Source: Dyadobacter sp. UC 10 (GTDB lineage Bacteria > Bacteroidota > Bacteroidia > Cytophagales > Spirosomataceae). Taken from it: DNA of 64,000 nucleotides. Made by a program: the position numbers and the translations under genes. Numbering within the stretch: the first letter of the stretch is position 1; every line of letters starts with the position of its first letter. Below, piece by piece: positions 9,175 through 15,871 of the stretch. The notes under the pieces are model-generated. The model was not told the DNA's origin, made no database searches, and saw only the letters and a program-made list of their open reading frames with translations. The stretch is taken from NCBI RefSeq assembly GCF_008369915.1, contig NZ_VSRN01000001.1:1550001-1614000 (forward strand), given 5' to 3'.

Positions 9175-9190
9175 ATAAATTTTACTTTTG
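9159..9190 (+). promoter_or_regulatory. Promoter of HAD nucleotidase gene
   Basis: TTG at 9159-9161 and TACTTTTG at 9183-9190, spacer 21 nt, match the Bacteroidota -33/-7 consensus. The predicted transcript start near 9197 gives a short leader to the ATG at 9213 and argues against starting the protein further upstream at 9159. Confidence 0.6.
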
Positions 9191-9212
9191 TTGCACGAAA
9201 CCGCAAATCAAA

Positions 9213-9761
9213 ATGACGAGAAAATCAATAGCAGTAGATATGGACAATGTCATTGTCGACATTGAGATGAATTGGATTAATGCTTATGAAAAAGCATTTG
9301 GCGTGAGAGTAAGTCGGGAGTCGATGATTGGAATCCCTGAGGATCAGGCTTTTCCAGATCCTATTGCTGCAAGAAGTTTGCTTTATAAACCTGGCTTTTT
9401 CCGATACGCCCCGGTGATTGGCGGTTCGCAGGAAGCAATATTAAAGTTGCAGGAGCATTTCGATATCTTCATCGTCTCCGCCGCAATGGAATTTCCCAAT
9501 TCGCTTCTGGAAAAACATGACTGGCTAAACGAGCACTTCCCATCAATCCACTGGAAAAATATCGTTTTCTGCGGAGATAAACGTGTGATCAACACAGACT
9601 ACCTGATCGACGATCACCTGAAAAACCTCGATTACTGCCAGGGGACACCAATTCTCTTCTCCGCAGGACATAATGCAGGGATCGATAAATATCCCAGGGT
9701 AAATAATTGGGAAGAGGTACTGAGATTGTTTGATGCAGAAATGGCAAAACCTGCGTCCTGA
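9213..9761 (+). CDS. 5'(3')-deoxyribonucleotidase-like HAD phosphatase
   Basis: 182 residues from the ATG at 9213 (MTRKSIAVDMDN). HAD motif I is VDMDNVIVD; the region YLIDDHLKNLDYC carries the motif IV acidic pair; SAAMEFPNS is in the motif II position. The size and layout match the NT5C class that dephosphorylates (deoxy)ribonucleoside monophosphates. An in-frame start at 9159 would add 18 residues but lies in the promoter. Divergent from a DeoR-family regulator, which fits a nucleotide or sugar-phosphate role. Substrate not certain. Confidence 0.82.
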   Translation: MTRKSIAVDMDNVIVDIEMNWINAYEKAFGVRVSRESMIGIPEDQAFPDPIAARSLLYKPGFFRYAPVIGGSQEAILKLQEHFDIFIVSAAMEFPNSLLEKHDWLNEHFPSIHWKNIVFCGDKRVINTDYLIDDHLKNLDYCQGTPILFSAGHNAGIDKYPRVNNWEEVLRLFDAEMAKPAS

Positions 9762-9844
9762 GCACATCGGCAAAATCGGAACCTGTAAATGTTAATCTTT
9801 GTATATTAGTGGTATAGAAAACAGCTTTGTAAAAAAAAATAACA

Positions 9845-10060
9845 ATGGCTTCGGTTAATATCTCATTGAACCAACTACTGGAAGTGATCAATTCTCTCAA
9901 CGAAATTGAAAAGATACAGGTACGGAGTGCCCTGGAAAGCGAAGTTGAAGTTTCAGAAGATGCCAATGAAGAATTACTTCGTCGTAAAAAAGCTTTTGAA
10001 GAAGGGAGAATGACTTCCCGCTCTTGGAAGGACATTAAAGGCAAGTATGAGCGTTTATAA
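9845..10060 (+). CDS. Antitoxin, addiction-module component
   Basis: 71 residues, acidic in the centre, with the pattern of small RelB/StbD-like addiction-module proteins: an N-terminal helical segment (LNQLLEVINSLNEIEKIQV) and a C-terminal toxin-binding stretch ending RSWKDIKGKYERL. Its last 14 nt overlap the start of the toxin gene, a standard antitoxin-first layout. The antitoxin would neutralise the toxin and probably autoregulate the operon. Confidence 0.8.
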   Translation: MASVNISLNQLLEVINSLNEIEKIQVRSALESEVEVSEDANEELLRRKKAFEEGRMTSRSWKDIKGKYERL

Positions 10061-10358
10061 CATCGAATTTCTCGAAAGTGCCGAAATAGAACTTTTAGAA
10101 ACATTCGAATATTACAACACGCAGCAGGCCGGGTTGGGACAAAGATTTGTCAAAGAGCTCTCTCATTATCTGGACTCTATTGCTGACAACCCCTACAAGT
10201 ACGCCTTAAAATACAATAACCCGTTTCGTTTCACCCCTCTTAAAGTTTTCCCCTATCTGATTGCGTATTGGATAGATATCGAAGATAACAGGATTTACGT
10301 CGCTTCAATATTCCATACAAGCAGAAATCCCAGGAAATTTGAAGATCTAAGACTATAA
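10047..10358 (+). CDS. ParE/RelE-superfamily toxin
   Basis: 103 residues with the family layout: N-terminal strand YNIEFLESAEIELLE, the long first helix with FEYYNTQQAGLGQRFVKEL, and the C-terminal strands RIYVASIFHTSRNPRKF. The HTSRNPRKF tail is typical of ParE-like members. The gene overlaps the antitoxin by 14 nt and converges on uvrB with one base between the stop codons. Whether it acts on gyrase or on ribosome-bound mRNA cannot be read from the sequence. Confidence 0.88.
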   Translation: MSVYNIEFLESAEIELLETFEYYNTQQAGLGQRFVKELSHYLDSIADNPYKYALKYNNPFRFTPLKVFPYLIAYWIDIEDNRIYVASIFHTSRNPRKFEDLRL

Positions 10359-10359
10359 A

Positions 10360-12378
10360 TTACGCCTCCTGCTTCGCCCGGTCCTTCAATTGCAACAGCT
10401 CGTCACGTAGTCTGGCGGCTTCGAGGAAGTCCATATCCTTCGCGGCAGCCTCCATTTTTCTTTGCGTCTCGGCGATTAGTTTTTGCAGGTCACTTTTACC
10501 CATATACTGAACAACCGGATCGGCGGCAATTCGAATTTCGGTTGGTTCTACATATACTTTACGCACCTTGGAATCGGCAACGGAAGTCTGTTCCATGATC
10601 GCTTCCCTGGATTTCAGGATTGTTTTAGGAACAATACCGTTTTCGATATTATATTCCATCTGAATGCTGCGGCGGCGATTGGTTTCGTCGATCGCCAGCT
10701 GCATGGAGCCTGTCATTACATCCGCGTACATAATCACTTTCCCACGGTCATTCCGCGCAGCGCGGCCGATTGTCTGGATCATCGAGCGGGTATCTCTCAG
10801 AAAACCTTCCTTATCAGCATCCATAATGGCTACCAGCGACACTTCGGGCAAATCGAGCCCTTCCCGCAGCAGGTTCACTCCTACCAGCACATCAAAAACA
10901 CCCAGGCGAAGCTCCCGCAATATCTCCACCCGGTCCAATGCTTTTACTTCCGAGTGAATGTAGCGGCATTTAATTCCCACGCGGTCCAGGTACTTGCTCA
11001 GTTCCTCGGCCATCCTTTTGGTCAGAGTGGTGATCAGCACCCGGTCACCCATTTTTATCCTTTTGGTTGTTTCTTCCAGAAGATCGTCGATCTGGTTCAG
11101 ACTTGGCCTGACTTCTATTTCAGGATCCAGCAAGCCGGTTGGACGAATAATCTGCTCTACTACAACTCCTTCCGACTTTCTTAACTCATATTCGGCGGGT
11201 GTAGCGCTCACAAAAATCGTTTGGGGTGTCATGTCCTCGAATTCCTGGAAAGTAAGTGGCCGGTTATCCAATGCAGAAGGCAGCCTGAAACCGTATTCCA
11301 CCAGCGCCTCTTTACGCGACCGGTCGCCGCCCCACATCGCGCGGATCTGTGGCATCGTGACGTGACTTTCATCCACAACCATCAAAAAATCGTCCGGGAA
11401 ATAATCCAGCAGACAAAAAGGACGCTGCCCCGGCAAACGGCGGTCAAAGTAGCGGGAGTAGTTTTCAATACCCGAGCAGTAACCGAGCTCGCGCATCATT
11501 TCCATATCAAACTCCGTCCGCTCCTTCACGCGTTCCGCCTCAGCTAACCTTCCCTCAGCGGTAAAATACTTGATCTGCATAGCCAGATCGTCCTGAATTT
11601 CTTTGATAGATTGCGTCAACACATCCCGCCCGGTGACGAAAAGGTTAGCTGGAAAAATAGCAACCGCCTTTTCCGAAGATATTTTTTTGCCTGTCTCTGG
11701 TTCAATTCGCTGTATTTCCTCAATCTCATCGCCAAAAAATATGAACCGGTACGCGAAATCCGCATAACCCGGATAAACGTCCACGGTATCTCCTTTCACG
11801 CGAAATGTACTTCGGGTAAATTCAAGCTCCGTGCGGCTGTAAAGTATTTCCACCAACCTGAACAGAAATTGATTGCGACTTACAACATCGCCCAGCTTTG
11901 CACTGACAATACTCTTCTTATATTCATTGGGGTTCCCTGCACCGTATATACACGAAACGGAAGCCACCACGATCACATCCCGCCGCCCGCTCATCAGAGA
12001 AGAAACAGTATGCAAACGCAGCTTTTCTATCTCCTGATTAATCATCAGGTCCTTTTCAATGTAAGTATTGGTCGTAGAAATGAATGCTTCCGGCTGGTAG
12101 TAGTCGTAGTAGCTGATGAAATATTCTACCGCATTGGTAGGAAAAAACTGCTTGAATTCACCGTAAAGCTGCGCCGCCAGGGTTTTGTTGTGGCTTAATA
12201 CCAGGGTAGGCTTATGAACGCGGGAAACTACGTTGGCTATCGTAAAGGTTTTACCGGAGCCGGTCACACCGAGGAGTGTCTGTGCCGGTTCTCCCGCCTC
12301 TATTCCCTGAACAAGTTGATCGATTGCAACGGGCTGATCGCCCGTAGGTTGGTATTCGGAAGTGAGTTCGAAGTTCAT
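10360..12378 (-). CDS. uvrB: Excinuclease ABC subunit B
   Basis: DNA damage-verification helicase of nucleotide excision repair. From the ATG at 12378 the protein has 672 residues, the usual length. Walker A is GVTGSGKT (37-44); the beta-hairpin motif YYDYYQPEAF, the DEAD-like DESHVTMPQ, helicase motif VI with QTIGRAARN and the C-terminal UVR motif (FLEAARLRDEL) are all visible. An upstream in-frame start at 12417 would add 13 residues that do not align with the family. A TATCTTTG -7 box (minus strand, 12415-12422) lies 37-44 nt before the ATG. Confidence 0.97.
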   Translation of the reverse strand: MNFELTSEYQPTGDQPVAIDQLVQGIEAGEPAQTLLGVTGSGKTFTIANVVSRVHKPTLVLSHNKTLAAQLYGEFKQFFPTNAVEYFISYYDYYQPEAFISTTNTYIEKDLMINQEIEKLRLHTVSSLMSGRRDVIVVASVSCIYGAGNPNEYKKSIVSAKLGDVVSRNQFLFRLVEILYSRTELEFTRSTFRVKGDTVDVYPGYADFAYRFIFFGDEIEEIQRIEPETGKKISSEKAVAIFPANLFVTGRDVLTQSIKEIQDDLAMQIKYFTAEGRLAEAERVKERTEFDMEMMRELGYCSGIENYSRYFDRRLPGQRPFCLLDYFPDDFLMVVDESHVTMPQIRAMWGGDRSRKEALVEYGFRLPSALDNRPLTFQEFEDMTPQTIFVSATPAEYELRKSEGVVVEQIIRPTGLLDPEIEVRPSLNQIDDLLEETTKRIKMGDRVLITTLTKRMAEELSKYLDRVGIKCRYIHSEVKALDRVEILRELRLGVFDVLVGVNLLREGLDLPEVSLVAIMDADKEGFLRDTRSMIQTIGRAARNDRGKVIMYADVMTGSMQLAIDETNRRRSIQMEYNIENGIVPKTILKSREAIMEQTSVADSKVRKVYVEPTEIRIAADPVVQYMGKSDLQKLIAETQRKMEAAAKDMDFLEAARLRDELLQLKDRAKQEA

Positions 12379-12407
12379 AACAACAAATAAGGCCGTACCG
12401 GAAATAA

Positions 12408-12443
12408 CGCATTTCAAAGATAGATTAGTTTCCTTGAAATGCG
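12408..12443 (-). repeat. 10-bp inverted repeat overlapping the uvrB -7 box
   Basis: CGCATTTCAA (12408-12417) and TTGAAATGCG (12434-12443) are perfect inverted repeats with a 16-nt spacer. The minus-strand -7 box TATCTTTG (12415-12422) overlaps one arm. The element follows the cupin stop by 12 nt, so it may be that gene's terminator, an operator for uvrB, or both. Confidence 0.5.
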
Positions 12444-12455
12444 TCCGGAACTGCC

Positions 12456-13310
12456 TTATGCCTGTTGTCTCAGCACACTTTCGGCATTTTCTACTGCTTT
12501 TTTCTCTTTCCAGTGCTGCCAGCCAAGACCGAGTAGCTTGGTCATACTTTTGTCGACGAATGTGTGACGAACTAGGTTCATACCGCCTCTTACCGCTGTG
12601 AAGATTGAGTTGTTTGCTCTCAAAGCAAGGCTGAAACCTCCGTCAACGTAGCGGATATGGTGCCACCACAGAGACGGAATGAAGATCGTTTCACCGTGAA
12701 GCAACGTCGTTTCATGCCCTACCGCTCCTTTTAATGCAGGAAAACGCTCATAATCAGGATTGAGCGGATCCACTTTGCTCATTACTGTGAATGGGTGGTG
12801 ATATAGCCTGCGGCTTTCCTCAGGAGAAAACAAAATGACCTGCTTGCGTGTCTGAAACTGGGTCAGGAACACATTGGAGCAATCCATATCATAGTGCAGG
12901 CTGGTGATAGAATCCTGACCTCCGAAGAATACAAACTTGTATGATTTTAAAAATCCGTCCATAATGGTCGGAAAACGGATGTCATCTGCGAGCTCGGGGA
13001 TCTTTTTGAAAATATCAAAAAGGAAGATACGCAGGTCGGTCGGCCCCTTCTCGATCAGCGACAGATACTCGCCGAACTTCATGGTTTTCGCTATCTGAAA
13101 ATATTTATCGGCATCGTGCAGGTGCTTGTCAACCAGCGGTACATCCAGATCGCCGTGATTTTCCCTCAACCAGTCAAATGTCCATTTCTGAACCGCTGGC
13201 CAATCTTTTGCCAGATCGGTGAAAACGACCGGCCGGCTCGGTTTCAGGTAATTCTCGATAAATTCCTCACGGGTAAGACCGCTGCGCTTTTCTATTGGCA
13301 CTAATTTCAT
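12456..13310 (-). CDS. JmjC-like cupin (cupin_8) oxygenase-type protein
   Basis: 284 residues from ATG at 13310. The double-stranded beta-helix iron site is visible: H139-Y-D141 (SLHYDMDCSN) and a distal His at 217 or 218 in IPSLWWHHIRY, with a Lys in TRKQVILFSPEE for 2-oxoglutarate. These are hallmarks of Fe(II)/2-oxoglutarate hydroxylases related to FIH and JmjC proteins. The conserved N-terminal SRPVVFTDLAKDWPA is typical. Substrate unknown. An alternative start at 13337 adds nine hydrophobic residues. The 208-nt gap to the AraC gene holds no clear element. Confidence 0.85.
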   Translation of the reverse strand: MKLVPIEKRSGLTREEFIENYLKPSRPVVFTDLAKDWPAVQKWTFDWLRENHGDLDVPLVDKHLHDADKYFQIAKTMKFGEYLSLIEKGPTDLRIFLFDIFKKIPELADDIRFPTIMDGFLKSYKFVFFGGQDSITSLHYDMDCSNVFLTQFQTRKQVILFSPEESRRLYHHPFTVMSKVDPLNPDYERFPALKGAVGHETTLLHGETIFIPSLWWHHIRYVDGGFSLALRANNSIFTAVRGGMNLVRHTFVDKSMTKLLGLGWQHWKEKKAVENAESVLRQQA

Positions 13311-13518
13311 ATAGAAACTGAGTATATAGGTAATCAATTAGACTATAATACTGATAAACTCAACGTTTTCAGCGGTATCTCAGGTACATTCCAATGCACC
13401 GAATACCTGATCAAATGTATTAAAGAGAATTCAAAAATATAAATTTCAAATCATTTAATAATGATATCCTTTTAAATATATAGAAATAGTAGATTAACTT
13501 CCTGTTACCTGGTTTCAT

Positions 13519-14328
13519 ATGCAGTATTACACCATTCTACCACCACCGGATCTGGCGCCTTTTGTGCGATGTTTCTGGGTGCTGGAACACGAAGTTTCCT
13601 CCGAAAAACCCTATTTCCATAAGACGCTGGCAGACGCGTGCGCGGAACTGGTATTTCACTACAAAGGTACTTTCGACGAAATAGACAGATCTGGCAAAAC
13701 ATCCCCTTCTTTCACAGCCGGCCTCACCGGGCCGACTTCACTTTACAGAAGGTTCAGGATCAGCGAGAACTTCGGCATTTTTGGCGTTTACCTCTATCCT
13801 TTTGCTGTGCCTGCCATGTTTGCAATTCCGGCAACTGAAACTGTTAATGAAATGCCCGACCTGTACAGTATTTTAGGAAAGATGGGCTCGGACCTGGAAG
13901 AAAAAATGACGCTGGCAGAGAATAACCAGGCGAGAATAGCAATCATGTGCCGGTTTATGCGCGGTTGCCTGCAACGAAACGCCCGGCCCGAGCCCGCTGC
14001 ATTCTCGATGATCAGCCAGATTATTCAAAGTAACGGACTTACCAGCGTTACCGAACTTGCAGAGCGCAATGCATTATCCACCAGGCAGTTTGAAAGAAAA
14101 TTCAAAGCTTTCTCGGGATTCAGTCCGAAGCTTTTTTCACGCATTATAAGATTTCATGCCGCTATGAATTCGTATGGAGACCAGCAAAAATCACTAACCG
14201 AAATCGCTTATGAGGCTGGTTACTACGATCAATCGCACTTTATTCATGATTTCAAAACTTTTTCGGGCGAACACCCGGGCACCTATTTTTCGGGCAATTC
14301 TGAGGCTACCGAGTATCGCGATGTATAA
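13519..14328 (+). CDS. AraC-family transcriptional regulator (DUF6597 N-domain)
   Basis: 269 residues. The N-terminal domain opens with the PPPDLAPFVRCFWVLE pattern of DUF6597, and residues about 165-260 form the two AraC helix-turn-helix motifs: SVTELAERNALSTRQFERKF and LTEIAYEAGYYDQSHFIHDF followed by the family FSGEHPGTYF. Members activate or repress metabolic or stress genes. The next gene downstream on the same strand encodes a VOC-fold protein with its own -7 box, so co-regulation is only a guess. Confidence 0.92.
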   Translation: MQYYTILPPPDLAPFVRCFWVLEHEVSSEKPYFHKTLADACAELVFHYKGTFDEIDRSGKTSPSFTAGLTGPTSLYRRFRISENFGIFGVYLYPFAVPAMFAIPATETVNEMPDLYSILGKMGSDLEEKMTLAENNQARIAIMCRFMRGCLQRNARPEPAAFSMISQIIQSNGLTSVTELAERNALSTRQFERKFKAFSGFSPKLFSRIIRFHAAMNSYGDQQKSLTEIAYEAGYYDQSHFIHDFKTFSGEHPGTYFSGNSEATEYRDV

Positions 14329-14365
14329 TGTCGCGTTTTTCCAATTCCGGCGCTGGTTGCCACTT

Positions 14366-14373
14366 TAATTTTG
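14366..14373 (+). promoter_or_regulatory. Bacteroidota -7 box before VOC gene
   Basis: TAATTTTG matches TAnnTTTG and lies 25 nt before the ATG at 14399. No TTG is found at the right distance upstream, so this is a partial promoter match. Confidence 0.42.
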
Positions 14374-14398
14374 TCCTAAACTAAAATCAGAAAATAGC

Positions 14399-14785
14399 AT
14401 GAGCACGATCAAAATCCCAAACGGACACCAAACCGTAATGCCCTATTTAATGCTTGAAAAAGCATCTAGGTTTAAAGACTTCACTGAAACAGTCTTCAAT
14501 GCGACATTTTCGTCTATCCATTTCCAGGAAGACGATCCGAGCCTGATCAAGCACGCCGAGGTACAGATCGGCGAAAGCACGATCATGTTTTGCGACGGCC
14601 GCGCAGAGTGGCCGCCAAAGCCGGCCAGCATGTTCGTATACGTTGAAAATGCCGACGATGCTTACAAAAAAGCACTCGAATCTGGCGGGATCAGCATCAT
14701 GGAACCGGCCGACCAGGATTACGGCAGAAGCTGCGGCGTTTCCGACCCCTGTGAAAATGTGTGGTGGATTACTGAGGTGATCTGA
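14399..14785 (+). CDS. VOC-superfamily protein (PhnB-like glyoxalase fold)
   Basis: 128 residues with the two beta-alpha-beta-beta-beta units of the VOC fold. The opening HQTVMPYLMLEKASRFKDFTE, the central EVQIGESTIMFCD and the closing RSCGVSDPCENVWWITEV match the PhnB/YdcE group of small VOC proteins. Potential metal ligands at the usual positions are partly present (Glu in AEVQIG, His16). No substrate can be assigned. A strong hairpin terminator starts 6 nt after the stop. Confidence 0.85.
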   Translation: MSTIKIPNGHQTVMPYLMLEKASRFKDFTETVFNATFSSIHFQEDDPSLIKHAEVQIGESTIMFCDGRAEWPPKPASMFVYVENADDAYKKALESGGISIMEPADQDYGRSCGVSDPCENVWWITEVI

Positions 14786-14790
14786 TCCGG

Positions 14791-14835
14791 AAATGGTCTT
14801 TATCGCTATATTGGGCTGATAAAGACCATTTTTAC
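14791..14835 (+). terminator. 14-bp hairpin terminator directly before the next ATG
   Basis: AAATGGTCTTTATC (14791-14804) and GATAAAGACCATTT (14818-14831) are perfect inverted repeats with a 13-nt loop and a run of T at the 3' end. It ends only 5 nt before the ATG at 14837, so it probably terminates the VOC transcript and may also limit expression of the next gene. Confidence 0.75.
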
Positions 14836-14836
14836 T

Positions 14837-15175
14837 ATGATCAATTACGACAATAAAGTTTTCTTCCCTTTGTCAAATTCAGAAAACGGGGAGGTGGATA
14901 TGGAGATGCATTTCGTTTATAAACAAAAGGGCAACATTGTCACATCGACCTATTCGGGCGGACGGATCAAAAGCGGGCATTTAATCGCCTTGGTCGATGA
15001 ACGGGGAAATCTGGATATGCGGTACCACCAGGTGAATGACAAAGGCGAGATTACAACCGGAGTCTGTAAATCTACGCCTGAGCAACTTCCGAACGGGAAA
15101 TTACGTATGCATGAAAAATGGCAATGGACTTCGGGGGATCTGTCTTCAGGTGAATCTTTGCTGGAAGAAAAATAA
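14837..15175 (+). CDS. Small uncharacterised protein (often mislabelled N-acetylglutamate synthase)
   Basis: 112 residues, no signal peptide. The pattern F-x-x-L-x-N-S-E-N-G-E-V followed by HFVYKQKGNIVTSTYSGG, the GHLIALVD strand, and the closing HEKWQWTSGD is a recognisable family of small all-beta proteins common in bacteria. Many genomes label it N-acetylglutamate synthase, but it lacks any GNAT features such as an acetyl-CoA loop. True function unknown. The start codon sits directly behind the hairpin at 14791-14835, so translation may depend on mRNA structure. Confidence 0.75.
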   Translation: MINYDNKVFFPLSNSENGEVDMEMHFVYKQKGNIVTSTYSGGRIKSGHLIALVDERGNLDMRYHQVNDKGEITTGVCKSTPEQLPNGKLRMHEKWQWTSGDLSSGESLLEEK

Positions 15176-15199
15176 ACGGCTGCATTTCAACATACATCC

Positions 15200-15736
15200 A
15201 TGCGCAATTTAACAAACTGGCTTTTACTGCCTGCACTTATTTTCGCTTCCTCCCTTGTAATGGGACAGACTTCCCAGATCGTTTCCGGCTCCACCAAATT
15301 CAGTGTGAAGTTTATTATGGGAACCTGTAAGGGTACCTTTGCGGCGCCTGCAGGCAGTGCTGTTTTCAATGAAAAAAGTCCCGAGAACGCTTCATTTGAC
15401 ATTAAAATAGCAGCTAATACCTTCAAAACCGGCAATAATTCACGGGATAAGGATATGAAAAGCGAGAAGTATTTTTATGTAGAAAAGTATCCGGATATCC
15501 ATTTCAAATCTGCCAAAGTTGAAAAGAAAGACGGCAGGTACCAGGTCACGGGTAAACTCACTATGCGCGACGTGTCGAAGACCGTTACCCTCCCGTTTGA
15601 TGCAAAAAAGAACTCCGACGGAAGCTATATGCTTACCAGTACTTTTGAGATAAACCGGCTTGACTATAAGATCGGTGAAAAGGACTGGAAACTGAAAGAT
15701 ATCGTGACGGTAGACCTGCAGGCAACCGCCAGATAG
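15200..15736 (+). CDS. YceI-family periplasmic lipid-binding-like protein
   Basis: 178 residues with a Sec signal peptide (cleavage after about VMGQ, residue 23). The mature part is the YceI lipocalin-like beta-barrel: STKFSVKFIMG, SFDIKIAANTFKTGNNSRDKDMKSEKYF at the middle and the repeat of GKLTMRDVSKTVTLPF, all family landmarks. Members bind isoprenoid-type lipids in the periplasm. It lies 135 nt before the haem-uptake operon, which has its own promoter, so it is probably not part of that transcript. Confidence 0.93.
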   Translation: MRNLTNWLLLPALIFASSLVMGQTSQIVSGSTKFSVKFIMGTCKGTFAAPAGSAVFNEKSPENASFDIKIAANTFKTGNNSRDKDMKSEKYFYVEKYPDIHFKSAKVEKKDGRYQVTGKLTMRDVSKTVTLPFDAKKNSDGSYMLTSTFEINRLDYKIGEKDWKLKDIVTVDLQATAR

Positions 15737-15810
15737 CTCTGCTTGCTCATTTCCCGTAATTTTTCGGCAGGAGCACGAAAAGATCAATCAAAAATTCTCC
15801 CACCTACTGA

Positions 15811-15865
15811 TTGTATTTAGTCTAAATAATACATTTACCTTGTATTCATATTTAGTCTAAATAAT
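15811..15865 (+). promoter_or_regulatory. Promoter with two identical palindromic operators of the haem operon
   Basis: A 17-nt sequence, tatttagtctaaataat, occurs twice without mismatch at 15814-15830 and 15849-15865, 35 nt apart. Its core ATTTAG-T-CTAAAT is palindromic. TTG at 15811-15813 and TACATTTA at 15830-15837 form a -33/-7 pair (spacer 16, last -7 base changed), so copy one fills the spacer and copy two lies just past the expected transcript start. This is a textbook repression layout, likely for an iron-responsive Fur- or DtxR-family protein; the regulator is inferred. Confidence 0.8.
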
Positions 15866-15871
15866 CATTCA

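Noticed and set aside
10483..11184. 233-codon plus-strand frame opposite uvrB
   Set aside because: Lies fully antisense to a clear uvrB; translation has no family features and arises from the codon bias of the real gene.
13338..13345. TTAGACTA before the cupin gene as a third iron box
   Set aside because: Only half of the palindrome is present; an 8-mer is expected by chance about twice in a window this size.
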